This document shows, piece after piece, positions 37,285-46,762 of a stretch of 64,000 bases of DNA. The notes under the pieces are model-generated. The model saw only the letters and a list, made by a program, of their open reading frames with translations, was not told the origin of the DNA and ran no database searches. Location of the stretch: assembly GCF_001012815.1 (NCBI RefSeq), contig NZ_JYJP01000109.1, forward strand, positions 159,757 through 223,756, given 5' to 3'. The position numbers and the translations under genes were made by a program. The stretch comes from Vibrio mexicanus. Its GTDB lineage: Bacteria > Pseudomonadota > Gammaproteobacteria > Enterobacterales > Vibrionaceae. Numbering within the stretch: position 1 is the stretch's first letter; each line of letters begins with the position of its first letter.

Positions 37285-37551
37285 TAGGGCGTGTTGCTCT
37301 TTCGTGGTTAAATTTTGTTCGAGATAAAATCGTTTTAGGCGCGGCGAAGGCTATGTAGCTAGTCATTCTAAGCAAATAGTCTTCAACAAAGCATAGAACG
37401 ATTTTAGCCGAACCCTTCGGGCAGTCTTTGTGGTTCATTTCTACTGCGTTATCAGCTTTTCATGTAGGCTAGCTACACATCAAAGCCTCTACCTTGTATA
37501 AATTTTCCACAAAGTGCTGCAAAAATCAGCTCGAAAGATCAACACGCCCTA
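37285..37551. repeat. 267-bp inverted-repeat element with a different family of ends
   Basis: It begins tagggcgtgttgctctttcg, and its last 20 bases are the reverse complement of tagggcgtgttgatctttcg, 19 of 20 matching. It codes for nothing. Internal stems include tgtagctag / ctagctaca and aaaatcgtt / aacgatttt. It differs in sequence from the other 267-bp repeat but has the same length. It sits between two terminators in the secF-suhB gap. Confidence 0.8.
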
Positions 37552-37562
37552 GTCAGCATAAA

Positions 37563-37596
37563 CAAAAAGCCCTCATGCGTGAGCATGAGGGCTTTT
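37563..37596. terminator. Bidirectional terminator next to suhB
   Basis: Perfect stem aaaagccctcatgc / gcatgagggctttt with loop gtga. On the minus strand it ends suhB; on the plus strand it is a second stop for secF transcripts. Confidence 0.88.
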
Positions 37597-37666
37597 GGGG
37601 AATCAGCGTGACGGGCTATTGATTACTTAGCTATCTGTTTCTAACAGATGCTAAGTCAGGACTCTA

Positions 37667-38470
37667 TTACTTCAGAATCGCAGAGTTACCGTTTTCACGG
37701 ATGTGCTTAAGCATAGACTTAACGCCACGAGCGCTTGAAGCAACGATGTTGCCAGAAGTCATGTAGTCAGTACCGCCAGCGAAGTCTGTTAGGATTGCAC
37801 CTGCTTCACGTGCAATAAGCTCACCAGCAGCTAGGTCCCAAGGCTTAAGACCAAGCTCGAAGTAACCATCAACGCGGCCAGCTGCTAGGTAACATAGGTC
37901 AAGAGCAGCAGAACCTTGGCGACGGAAATCCGCACAGTCTACGAATAGAGAAGACATGATCTTGAAGTAAGATTCGGAGTGTTGCTTCTGCTTGAATGGG
38001 AAGCCTGTCGCTAGAACAGTGCCTTGCAGATCTTTAAGCTGCTTAACACGGATACGAGCGTTGTTTAGCTGTGCACCTGCACCACGTTGAGCCGTGAACA
38101 GTTCGTTAAGCATTGGATCGTATACACAAGCAACTTCAGTTTTGCCTTTGATACGAACAGCGATAGATACAGAGAAGTGAGGCAAACCTTTTACAAAGTT
38201 TGTCGTTCCATCCAGTGGGTCGATGATCCATTGTACGTCGCTATCTTTACCTTCAATAAGGCCGTTCTCTTCAGCAACGATTGAGTGCTCTGGGTAAGAG
38301 TTCTTGATCGTATCAATGATGATAGCTTCTGCTTCTTTGTCTACGTTAGTAACAAAGTCATTTGTACCTTTCTGAGTTGATTCGATTTTCTCAGAGTTTT
38401 CTAGCGATTTTGCAATATGATTGCCTGCTTTTCGCGCAGCGCGAATAGCAATGTTTAGCATTGGATGCAT
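37667..38470 (-). CDS. suhB: Inositol-1-monophosphatase / Nus-factor SuhB
   Basis: 267 residues from ATG 38470, chosen because MHPMLNIAIRAARKAGN is the conserved N-terminus; a longer in-frame start at 38524 adds 18 unrelated residues. Metal-site motifs are EENG, WIIDPLDGTTNFV (the DPxDGT signature) and the C-terminal WDLAAGELIAREAG. In enteric bacteria SuhB also joins the antitermination complex for rRNA. It is divergent from trmJ, as in other gamma-proteobacteria. Confidence 0.95.
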   Translation of the reverse strand: MHPMLNIAIRAARKAGNHIAKSLENSEKIESTQKGTNDFVTNVDKEAEAIIIDTIKNSYPEHSIVAEENGLIEGKDSDVQWIIDPLDGTTNFVKGLPHFSVSIAVRIKGKTEVACVYDPMLNELFTAQRGAGAQLNNARIRVKQLKDLQGTVLATGFPFKQKQHSESYFKIMSSLFVDCADFRRQGSAALDLCYLAAGRVDGYFELGLKPWDLAAGELIAREAGAILTDFAGGTDYMTSGNIVASSARGVKSMLKHIRENGNSAILK

Positions 38471-38649
38471 ACAAGTTTTCCCAACGGATGTTAAAGAACG
38501 AAAAAGCGGGCGGCAGTATACCAAAGTTATTGGAAAAGGGAAGTGGTTATTTTTTGAACTTTCAAAGTGAGTTTATCAAAGGGTCTGACCATTTTACTCA
38601 GGTATGTGATAATATCGCTCGGTTATTAATAGTGTGTTGGTTTTTGGTT

Positions 38650-39381
38650 ATGTTAGACAACGTGAAAGTTGTATTGGTGGGCACATCTCACTCCGGAAAT
38701 ATTGGCTCAGCGGCACGAGCGATGAAAGTGATGGGGCTGACTCAAATGGTTCTTGTTGACCCACAATGTGAGGTTGATGATCAAGCCCTAGCTTTGGCTG
38801 CAGGCGCCGGTGACATAGCCAGTAACGCACAAATTGTTTCGACTCTAGAAGAAGCGGTTGAAGACTGTGGTTTAGTGGTTGGGTCAAGTGCACGTTCAAG
38901 AACGTTAGAATGGCCAATGCTTGAACCGCGTGAGTGTGGTGAAAAGTTTGCCCAAGAAGGCAAGAATCACCCAGTTGCGTTGGTGTTTGGCCGCGAGCGT
39001 ACAGGCTTAACCAATGAAGAGCTACAGAAGTGTCACTATCACGTTTGTATTCCGGCTAACCCAGAATACAGTTCATTGAATCTTGCTATGGCCGTGCAAA
39101 CGTTAAGTTATGAAGTACGTGTTGCGCACCTAAACGATGTTGAAAGCCAGTACTCTGCTCCAGACGAGATTGAGTATCCGCGCCATCAAGAACTCGAAAT
39201 GTTCTACGAACACCTTGAAAAAGTGATGCTTAATACCCATTTTATCAGTAAGGAAAAGCCAGGCCAGGTGCTGAACAAACTAAGACGTTTGTTTAGCCGA
39301 GCTAGGCCTGAGTCTCAAGAAATCAATATCTTACGTGGTGTTTTAACTGCAGTTGAGAAAACAATAGAGAACAAAAAATAA
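38650..39381 (+). CDS. trmJ: tRNA (cytidine/uridine-32-2'-O-)-methyltransferase TrmJ
   Basis: 243 residues from ATG 38650, which gives MLDNVKVVLVGTSHSGNIG, the family N-terminus. A longer frame starting at 38461 runs into the suhB start and is rejected. It is a SPOUT-fold methyltransferase: the knot region shows VALVFGRERTGLTNEE and IPANPEYSSLNLAMAVQ. It modifies position 32 of tRNA anticodon loops. It is followed by a weak hairpin (aaccact/agtggtt, 39381-39400) and then the isc promoter. Confidence 0.93.
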   Translation: MLDNVKVVLVGTSHSGNIGSAARAMKVMGLTQMVLVDPQCEVDDQALALAAGAGDIASNAQIVSTLEEAVEDCGLVVGSSARSRTLEWPMLEPRECGEKFAQEGKNHPVALVFGRERTGLTNEELQKCHYHVCIPANPEYSSLNLAMAVQTLSYEVRVAHLNDVESQYSAPDEIEYPRHQELEMFYEHLEKVMLNTHFISKEKPGQVLNKLRRLFSRARPESQEINILRGVLTAVEKTIENKK

Positions 39382-39402
39382 CCACTTATAGTGAGTGGTT
39401 AA

Positions 39403-39452
39403 ATACCTGACTATTTTAGTCAAATAAATACTTGACCATTTTAGTCGGGTAT
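39403..39452 (+). promoter_or_regulatory. Two adjacent IscR type 1 sites in the isc promoter
   Basis: Two directly abutting 25-bp boxes: 39403-39427 (core atacctgac...agtcaaata) and 39428-39452 (core atacttgac...agtcgggtat). Both fit the known type 1 pattern of ATA-SYY-GAC and YAGTC-RRSTAT halves. The second overlaps a -35 box TTGACC (39432-39437), with a weak -10 (aagaat, 39455-39460) 17 bases on. This explains Fe-S-dependent self-repression of the operon. Confidence 0.85.
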
Positions 39453-39494
39453 GAAAGAATTCCTTCCACATAAACGATGTGGATATGGTGTTAT

Positions 39495-40001
39495 ATGAGA
39501 CTTACATCTAAAGGAAGATATGCGGTGACGGCGATGCTTGACGTGGCGCTTCACTCGCAGCAAAACCCAGTACCATTGGCGGATATTTCAGAGCGCCAAG
39601 GGATCTCACTGTCATACCTTGAGCAGCTTTTTTCGAAATTAAGAAAAGCAGGCTTGGTTGCTAGTGTACGTGGTCCTGGTGGTGGTTATCGTCTTGGCGC
39701 AGATGCCAACACCATAGCTATCGGAACAGTTATTTCAGCAGTCGATGAGTCGGTTGATGCAACAAAATGTAGTGGTAAAGGAGACTGCAACGGCGGTTCT
39801 CGTTGCCTTACACACACACTTTGGCGTGATTTGAGTTCACGTATCAGTGACTTCCTGAACAACATTACTCTTGGTGAGTTAATGGTGGATAACGAAGTAT
39901 TGGAAATCACTGAACGCCAAGACATCATCTTGGCGGCAAATCATGAATTTGCAAACAATAATAGAAGCACCCACACAATTGGTGCCAATGTTCGCTCTTA
40001 G
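39495..40001 (+). CDS. iscR: Iron-sulfur cluster regulator IscR
   Basis: 168 residues from ATG 39495 (MRLTSKGRYAVTAML, the conserved N-terminus; an upstream in-frame ATG adds 6 residues). Rrf2-type winged helix with SLSYLEQLFSKLRKAGLVASVRGPGGGYRLG. The [2Fe-2S] ligands are three Cys in KCSGKGDCNGGSRCLTH. Cluster-bound IscR represses this operon through the two sites just upstream. First gene of iscRSUA-hscBA-fdx-iscX. Confidence 0.97.
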   Translation: MRLTSKGRYAVTAMLDVALHSQQNPVPLADISERQGISLSYLEQLFSKLRKAGLVASVRGPGGGYRLGADANTIAIGTVISAVDESVDATKCSGKGDCNGGSRCLTHTLWRDLSSRISDFLNNITLGELMVDNEVLEITERQDIILAANHEFANNNRSTHTIGANVRS

Positions 40002-40028
40002 CGGCAATGTTTTACATTGGAGTAGATA

Positions 40029-41243
40029 ATGAAACTGCCTATTTATTTTGATTATTCAGCGACTTGTCCTGTAGACCCGCGCGTTGCTGAAAAAATGGTT
40101 CAGTACATGACTATGGATGGTACTTTTGGTAACCCAGCGTCACGTTCTCACCGCTATGGTTGGCAGGCAGAAGAAGCAGTCGACACTGCTCGTGAGCAAA
40201 TTGCAGATTTACTGAATGCCGATCCACGCGAGATCGTATTCACATCTGGCGCAACAGAATCAAACAACCTTGCTATCAAAGGTGCAGCGCACTTCTATGG
40301 TAAGAAAGGTAAGCACGTTATTACCTGTAAAACTGAGCACAAAGCGGTTCTTGACCCTTGTCGTCAGCTAGAGCGCGAAGGCTACGAGGTGACTTACCTT
40401 GAGCCTGAGTCAAACGGCATCATCGACCTAAACAAGCTGCAAGATGCGATGCGTGAAGATACGGTTCTTGTTTCTATCATGCACGTAAACAACGAGATCG
40501 GTGTTATCCAAGATATCTCAGCTATCGGCGAATTGTGTCGTGAACGCAAGATCATCTTCCACGTTGATGCGGCTCAGTCTGCAGGTAAACTGCCAATTGA
40601 CGTACAAGAGATGAAAGTTGACCTTATCTCAATGTCTGCACACAAAATCTACGGCCCTAAGGGTATTGGTGCACTATACGTTCGCCGTAAGCCACGTATT
40701 CGCCTAGAAGCGCAGATGCACGGTGGTGGTCATGAGCGTGGTTTCCGTTCTGGCACACTTCCGACTCACCAGATCGTAGGTATGGGTGAAGCGTTCCGCG
40801 TAGCAAAAGAAGATATGCAAAAAGATCTTGAGCACGCTAAAACACTTCGTGACCGTCTACTTGATGGCATCAAAGATATGGAAGCTGTGACAATTAACGG
40901 CGACCTAGATCAGCGTCTAGCAAACAACCTAAACGTTAGCTTTGCATTTGTAGAAGGTGAATCTCTACTGATGTCGCTGAAAGACCTTGCAGTATCTTCA
41001 GGTAGTGCATGTACTTCAGCAAGCTTAGAGCCATCGTACGTACTTCGTGCTTTGGGTCTAGATGATGAGTTAGCACACAGTTCAGTTCGTTTCTCATTCG
41101 GTCGCTTTACAACCGCGGAAGAAGTGGACTACGCAGTAGAACAAATTCGCGTAGCAGTGAACAAGCTACGTGACATGTCTCCTCTATGGGATATGTACAA
41201 AGAAGGGGTTGACCTAAGCACAGTTGAGTGGGCGCACCACTAA
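40029..41243 (+). CDS. iscS: Cysteine desulfurase IscS
   Basis: 404 residues. It removes sulfur from cysteine for Fe-S clusters and tRNA thiolation. PLP-binding Lys is in SMSAHKIYGPKGIG and the active Cys in SSGSACTSASLEP, which takes the persulfide. N-terminal PIYFDYSATCPVDPRVAEKM is typical. It follows iscR by 27 bases with AGTAG-type spacing. Reading frame intact and codon use is that of a highly expressed gene. Confidence 0.98.
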   Translation: MKLPIYFDYSATCPVDPRVAEKMVQYMTMDGTFGNPASRSHRYGWQAEEAVDTAREQIADLLNADPREIVFTSGATESNNLAIKGAAHFYGKKGKHVITCKTEHKAVLDPCRQLEREGYEVTYLEPESNGIIDLNKLQDAMREDTVLVSIMHVNNEIGVIQDISAIGELCRERKIIFHVDAAQSAGKLPIDVQEMKVDLISMSAHKIYGPKGIGALYVRRKPRIRLEAQMHGGGHERGFRSGTLPTHQIVGMGEAFRVAKEDMQKDLEHAKTLRDRLLDGIKDMEAVTINGDLDQRLANNLNVSFAFVEGESLLMSLKDLAVSSGSACTSASLEPSYVLRALGLDDELAHSSVRFSFGRFTTAEEVDYAVEQIRVAVNKLRDMSPLWDMYKEGVDLSTVEWAHH

Positions 41244-41294
41244 TTGGCCTAAGGCTTATCCAGGGATAGAACTAGAGGATTCGAGGTATATATT

Positions 41295-41675
41295 ATGGCT
41301 TATAGCGAAAAAGTAATTGATCACTACGAGAACCCACGTAACGTTGGTTCTTTCGATAAAGAAGACCCAACAGTAGGTAGCGGCATGGTTGGTGCACCTG
41401 CTTGTGGTGACGTAATGAAGCTGCAAATCAAGGTAACGCCAGAAGGCATTATTGAAGATGCAAAGTTCAAAACATACGGTTGCGGTAGTGCAATCGCTTC
41501 TAGCTCACTGGTTACTGAGTGGGTTAAAGGCAAGAGCGTAGACGAAGCCGCTGCTATCAAGAACTCTGAAATTGCAGAAGAGCTTGAGTTACCACCAGTA
41601 AAGGTACACTGCTCAATTCTTGCAGAAGATGCAATTAAAGCAGCAGTTGCTGACTACAAAAAGAAAAACGATTAA
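41295..41675 (+). CDS. iscU: Fe-S cluster scaffold IscU
   Basis: 126 residues. Cluster ligands are the three Cys in GAPACGDVM, KTYGCGSAIA and VHCSILAEDAI, and the conserved Asp two residues after the first Cys. The HscA-recognition motif LPPVK (ELPPVKVHC) is present. Third gene of the isc operon, 51 bases after iscS. Confidence 0.98.
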   Translation: MAYSEKVIDHYENPRNVGSFDKEDPTVGSGMVGAPACGDVMKLQIKVTPEGIIEDAKFKTYGCGSAIASSSLVTEWVKGKSVDEAAAIKNSEIAEELELPPVKVHCSILAEDAIKAAVADYKKKND

Positions 41676-41742
41676 GTTGATTTAGGGAGAACCCTTTCTC
41701 CCTCTTTATTTAGATTATTAACCAAGAAGACCAAGGTGCAGT

Positions 41743-42066
41743 ATGGCCATAACAATGACAGAAACAGCAGCAAGCCGAGTTAGATCTTTCCTCGATAATC
41801 GTGGCAAAGGTATTGGATTGCGATTGGGCGTAAAAACCACTGGCTGTTCGGGTATGGCATACGTTCTTGAGTTTGTTGATGAGCTGAATGAAGAAGACGA
41901 AGTTTTCGAGCACTCTGGCGTTAAAGTTATCATTGACCCTAAGAGCTTAGTTTACTTAGATGGCACCGAGCTAGACTACGTAAAAGAAGGCTTAAACGAA
42001 GGTTTTGAGTTCAACAACCCAAATGCGAAAGGCGAATGTGGTTGTGGCGAAAGCTTCAACGTTTAA
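41743..42066 (+). CDS. iscA: A-type Fe-S carrier IscA
   Basis: 107 residues. Conserved cysteines are in KTTGCSGMAYVLEF and the C-terminal GECGCGESF. It carries iron or clusters to target proteins. A small stem (gggaga/tctccc) lies in the 67-base gap after iscU. HscB follows. Confidence 0.97.
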   Translation: MAITMTETAASRVRSFLDNRGKGIGLRLGVKTTGCSGMAYVLEFVDELNEEDEVFEHSGVKVIIDPKSLVYLDGTELDYVKEGLNEGFEFNNPNAKGECGCGESFNV

Positions 42067-42128
42067 TTGATCGTATGTGTCACTCTAGGCACTGGCCTAG
42101 AGTGCGTTAATCTAGGGCCGACGTCTCC

Positions 42129-42644
42129 ATGAATCACTTTGAATTATTTGGGCTACCATGTCAGTTTAAGCTGGATGGTAGCCTTCTTTCTTCGCAGTTC
42201 CGAGAACTGCAAAAGCGTTTCCACCCAGATAACTTTGCGACGGCCTCTGAACGAGATCGTCTGCTGGCGGTTCAAAAAGCCGCACAAATCAACGACGCCT
42301 ACCAAATATTGAAGAACCCTATTTCTCGCAGTGAGTATCTACTTGCTGAAAATGGTGTCGATATTCGAAGCGAACAGCAAACCATGCAAGACCCGATGTT
42401 TCTTATGGAACAGATGGAGTTGCGTGAAGAACTAGAATCGATCGCATCTAAAGAAGATGCAGAAGATCTGCTGTTTGATTTCGAATCTAAGGTGAGCAAA
42501 ATGTATAAACAACATCTTGCCTTAGTAGAACAAGAACTGGATGGACAACAATGGCCACAAGCTGCCGATCGCGTAAGAAAGCTGAAATTTATCGCTAAAC
42601 TGAATCGTGAAATAGAGCAAGTTGAAGACAACTTACTCGGCTAG
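42129..42644 (+). CDS. hscB: J-domain co-chaperone HscB
   Basis: 171 residues. The J domain fills the N-terminal half with the HPD tripeptide in KRFHPDNFATASE; the C-terminal half is the helical IscU-binding domain. It delivers IscU to HscA and stimulates its ATPase. Confidence 0.97.
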   Translation: MNHFELFGLPCQFKLDGSLLSSQFRELQKRFHPDNFATASERDRLLAVQKAAQINDAYQILKNPISRSEYLLAENGVDIRSEQQTMQDPMFLMEQMELREELESIASKEDAEDLLFDFESKVSKMYKQHLALVEQELDGQQWPQAADRVRKLKFIAKLNREIEQVEDNLLG

Positions 42645-42666
42645 TTTGAATTATAAGGATTAATCA

Positions 42667-44518
42667 ATGGCGTTACTCCAAATTGCTGAACCGGGTCAGA
42701 GCAGTGCCCCCACGAACACAAGCTGGCAGCGGGCATCGATCTTGGGACAACCAACTCGTTAGTGGCGAGTGTCCGTAGCGGTGAAGCAAAAACACTTAAT
42801 GATGAGCAAAACAGAGCAATTCTTCCTTCAGTAGTGAATTACGCTGCTGAAGACTTATTGACTGGTCATGATGCGCGCGCATTAGCGCAAACTGATCCGG
42901 TGAATACTGTGATTTCAGTGAAGCGATTAATTGGTCGCTCTTTGGAAGATATCCAATCTCGCTACCCATCACTTCCTTACCAATTTAGAGCAAGTGATAA
43001 CGGCCTGCCGATCATTGAAACAGCGCAAGGTGACAAAAACCCTATCCAAGTGTCTGCAGACATTCTTAAGTCACTTGGTGCGAGAGCAGAAAGCACACTT
43101 GGTGGCGAACTAGCAGGCGTTGTGATTACCGTCCCTGCGTATTTCGATGATGCGCAACGTGCTGGCACCAAAGACGCGGCTAACCTAGCGGGTCTGCATG
43201 TTCTTAGACTGCTTAACGAACCTACCGCGGCGGCTATCGCTTACGGCTTAGATTCGGCCAAGAAGGCGTGATTGCTGTTTATGATTTGGGTGGCGGTACA
43301 TTTGATATCTCGATTCTACGTTTGTCGAAAGGCGTGTTTGAGGTACTAGCAACAGGCGGTGACTCTGCTTTAGGTGGCGACGATTTCGACCATTTGGTTG
43401 CTGACTACCTGCTAGAACAGATTGGCTTGTCGGCTCCACTGAGTGCTGAGCAAAATCGTGAGCTTCTAGATGCAGCAACTGCTGCGAAAATCGCACTGTC
43501 TGATTCAGATGAAGCGCAAGTCGAAGCTTTGGGTTGGAGTGGTACGTTAACCAAGTCTCAGTTCGAAGACATTATTCGCCCACTCGTGAAGAAGACGTTG
43601 ATGTCTTGCCGCCGAGCATTGAAAGATGCAGAAGTGGATTCGGAAGAAGTCATGGAAGTGGTGATGGTTGGGGGTTCAACTCGTACGCCGCTTGTTCGTG
43701 AAATGGTGGGTGACTTCTTCGGTCGCACTCCGCTAACGAGCATTAACCCTGATGAAGTGGTTGCGATTGGTGCTGCCATTCAAGCGGACATCCTAGCGGG
43801 CAACAAACCAGACTCTGAAATGTTGCTACTGGACGTGATTCCGCTATCACTGGGTATCGAGACCATGGGTGGTTTGGTTGAGAAAATCATTCCACGTAAC
43901 ACCACAATTCCAGTCGCTCGCGCTCAAGAATTTACTACCTTCAAAGATGGCCAAACGGCGATGACAGTGCACACAGTGCAAGGTGAGCGTGAAATGGTCG
44001 ATGACTGCCGTTCACTGGCTCGTTTTGCATTGAAAGGCATTCCTCCAATGGCCGCTGGTGCTGCGCATATCCGCGTAACTTACCAAGTTGATGCAGACGG
44101 TTTACTGTCTGTAACCGCGATGGAAAAGAGCACTGGTGTTCAAGCTGAGATTCAGGTTAAACCGTCTTACGGTTTAAGTGACGATGAAGTGGCGAACATG
44201 CTCAAAGATTCGATGACTTATGCGAAAGATGACATGCAGGCTCGCGCACTTGCTGAGCAGCGTGTTGAAGCGGATCGAGTGATTGAAGGCCTAATCGCTG
44301 CCATGCAAGCCGATGGTGATGAGCTTCTTTCGGACGAAGAGAAACAACAGTTAGTCAAAGTACTGGAAGCTCTTATTGAGCTTCGCAACGGTGACGATGT
44401 TGCTGCGATTGAGCAGGGCATCAAAGATACAGATAAGGCGAGCCAAGAGTTTGCTTCTCGTCGTATGGATAAATCGATTCGAGCTGCGCTATCAGGCCAG
44501 TCGGTAGATGATATTTAA
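42667..44518 (+). CDS. hscA: Hsp70-type chaperone HscA, frame broken at two places
   Basis: With two bases restored it is 617 residues, the usual HscA length. ATG 42667 gives MALLQIAEPGQSSAPHEHKL followed by the ATPase start GIDLGTTNSLVA. Break 1 is in the C5 run 42717-42721 (six C needed). Break 2 is near 43262, where gccaaggaagg is needed in place of gccaagaagg to read DSAKEGVIAVYDLGGGTFDIS. Both are losses from short runs, so sequencing error is likely. Other landmarks: NEPTAAAIAYGLD, VMVGGSTRTPLVREMVGDFFG, and the substrate domain from about residue 390. It acts on IscU with HscB. Confidence 0.93.
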
Positions 44519-44531
44519 GAGATAACACGTT

Positions 44532-44870
44532 ATGCCTAAAATTATTGTATTGCCTCATGAAGACCTATGCCCAGAAGGTGCGGTATTAGAAGCGCAAGAA
44601 GGTCAAACAGTCCTAGATGTAGCACTTAAAGCGGGTATCGGCATCGAGCATGCTTGTGAGAAGTCGTGTGCGTGTACAACTTGTCACGTAGTGATTCGCG
44701 AAGGTTTTGATTCACTTGAAGAGAGTGATGAACTAGAAGACGACATGCTCGACAAAGCTTGGGGCTTAGAACCTGAGTCTCGTTTGGGCTGCCAAGCTAA
44801 AGTGACTGATGAAGATCTTGTCGTAGAGATTCCAAAGTACACACTGAACCACGCGTCTGAAGATCACTAA
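44532..44870 (+). CDS. fdx: [2Fe-2S] ferredoxin of the isc operon
   Basis: 112 residues. Cluster ligands are the Cys in EHACEKSCACTTCHV and a fourth in RLGCQAKV. It supplies electrons for cluster assembly on IscU. Starts 13 bases after hscA. Confidence 0.97.
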   Translation: MPKIIVLPHEDLCPEGAVLEAQEGQTVLDVALKAGIGIEHACEKSCACTTCHVVIREGFDSLEESDELEDDMLDKAWGLEPESRLGCQAKVTDEDLVVEIPKYTLNHASEDH

Positions 44871-44992
44871 TCACTTTTGATCTGCAGTAGCTATTTTTCA
44901 GTAGTAGCTTATGGTCAGTATTAGCTAAGATAACTAATAAAGAGGCGCTGTAATAAGCGCCTTTACTGTGTAGCGATGAGATAAGGAAATAG

Positions 44993-45190
44993 ATGATGAA
45001 GTGGACTGATTCACGAGATATTGCTATTGAACTGTGCGACATGTATCCGGATGTCGACCCTAAGAATGTTCGTTTTACCGATTTACATCAATGGATACTC
45101 GATCTAGAAGATTTTGACGATGAGCCCAATCGCTCAAATGAAAAGATCCTAGAAGCTGTCATCCTTTGCTGGATGGATGAAATGGATTAA
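44993..45190 (+). CDS. iscX: Fe-S assembly protein IscX
   Basis: 65 residues, MMKWTDSRDIAIELCDMYPD and the family core VRFTDLHQWILDLEDFDDEP. It binds IscS and is thought to tune cluster assembly. The 122-base gap after fdx contains a hairpin aggcgct/agcgcct (44943-44961) with a short T tract that might lower read-through. AAGGAAATAG precedes the ATG. Confidence 0.95.
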   Translation: MMKWTDSRDIAIELCDMYPDVDPKNVRFTDLHQWILDLEDFDDEPNRSNEKILEAVILCWMDEMD

Positions 45191-45232
45191 TGACACGAGT
45201 TTAAAAATATCGTGCAGTTAACAAAATGAATC

Positions 45233-45264
45233 AAAAAAGCGGACCAAAAGGTCCGTTTTTTTTT
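45233..45264 (+). terminator. Intrinsic terminator of the isc operon
   Basis: Perfect stem cggacc-aaaa-ggtccg followed by nine T. Confidence 0.95.
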
Positions 45265-45401
45265 CAAATTGACATCTTGAGCCTACATAATGCTAACATT
45301 CGTGGGTTATTCCAAAATATGGCGCTAGCGCCAGATAGAACAACCAAAAATAAAGCCGATAAATGGCGCATAGCATAAAAGATAAAAAGACAGGAGAGAC
45401 C

Positions 45402-46694
45402 ATGTCTACACAGATGTCAGTTTTCATCAGTCATCAACCCGCTGCTGCTCAATGGGGTGAGAAAGCCATCCTTTCATTTTCCGACAATGGTGCAATCATC
45501 CATATTGGTGTTGGCCATGACTTAGGCGCGATTCAACAAGCGGGCCGTAAGTTGGATAATCAAGGTGTTCGCGCAGCAAACCTTCAAGGGGAAGGTTGGG
45601 ATTTAGAAGCCGTTTGGGCATTCTACCAGGCTACCGTAATCCAAAGAAACACAACTCAGTAGAGTGGGCCGAACTGGCTGAAGAAGAGCAATCTGAATTA
45701 AACGCGCGCATCAAGGCATCAGATTGGACTCGTGACATTATCAACAAGCCAGCGGAAGAAGTTGCACCAAGACAGCTGGCGACGATGGCGGCAGAGTTTA
45801 TTAAGTCTGTTGCGCCAAAAGGCACAGTTAAAGCAAAAATCGTTAAAGACAAAGATCTCCTAACAGAAGGTTGGGAAGGCATTTATGCGGTAGGTCGTGG
45901 CTCTGAGCGCACGTCTGCGATGCTGCAATTAGACTACAACCCAACGGGTGATGAGAGTGCGCCAGTGTTTGCGTGTCTTGTGGGTAAAGGCATAACGTTT
46001 GACTCTGGCGGTTACAGCATCAAGCCTTCGGGCTTCATGACTGCAATGAAAGCAGACATGGGCGGTGCAGGTACAATCACAGGTGGTCTTGGCCTTGCAT
46101 CATGCGTGGCTTGAATAAGCGCGTTAAATTGATCCTTTGCTGTGCAGAGAACATGATCTCTGGTCGAGCCTTGAAATTAGGCGACATCATTACCTACAAA
46201 AACGGTAAGACTGTTGAGATTATGAATACCGATGCAGAAGGCCGTTTGGTATTGGCAGATGGTCTTATCTACGCAAGTGAGCAGAACCCTGAACTTATCA
46301 TCGATTGTGCGACTCTAACGGGTGCGGCGAAGAACGCATTGGGTAATGACTACCATGCACTGATGAGCTTTGACGATGAGCTTTCACACCAAGCGCTGAC
46401 TGCAGCAAATCAGGAGAAAGAGGCTTGTGGCCACTGCCTCTTGCTGATTTCCACCGTGGCATGCTGCCTTCATCATTTGCTGACCTATCTAACATCAGCA
46501 GCGGTGATTACAGCCCAGGCGCAAGTACAGCTGCGGCATTCCTTTCTTACTTTGTTGAAGACTACAAGAAAGGTTGGCTCCATTTAGATTGTGCGGGCAC
46601 TTACCGTAAGTCGGCGACAGACAAGTGGTCTGCAGGTGCGACAGGTATGGGTATTCGCACGCTAGCGGGTTTCATTACTCAGCAAGCAAAATAG
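45402..46694 (+). CDS. pepB: Peptidase B (M17 leucyl aminopeptidase), frame broken at three places
   Basis: With three bases restored it is 431 residues. ATG 45402 is preceded by AGGAGAG; an upstream in-frame ATG at 45363 is unsupported. The breaks are: 45629-45630 (cagggctac needed, giving AFYQGYRNPKKHNSVEW); 46099 (gcaatcatg needed, giving GLGLAIMRGLNKRVKL); 46425-46426 (gctttgtgg needed, giving EKEALWPLPLADFHRGML). The M17 signature NTDAEGRLVLAD and the metal-site GITFDSGGYSIKPS are present. It is a manganese-dependent aminopeptidase of the cytosol. Three errors in one gene make it the worst-affected here. Confidence 0.9.
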
Positions 46695-46702
46695 ATATTT
46701 AA

Positions 46703-46727
46703 GGCCGCCCTGATTTTAGGACGGCCG
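46703..46727 (+). other. Stem between pepB and ndk
   Basis: ggccgccct / aggacggcc (8 of 9 pairs) around gatttt, with no T tract. It may be a transcript-stabilising stem or weak terminator. Confidence 0.5.
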
Positions 46728-46762
46728 ATATAACAATAAAGCGGTAACTTAAAGGACATCTT

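Larger units (their letters stand above)
37211..37666. other. secF-suhB intergenic region
   Basis: 456 bases without a gene: the secF terminator, the 267-bp element and the suhB terminator fill nearly all of it. The genes are convergent, so no promoter is expected. Confidence 0.75.

Noticed and set aside
38461..38649. Longer trmJ start at 38461
   Set aside because: It overlaps the suhB start region, adds 63 unrelated residues and leaves no promoter space.
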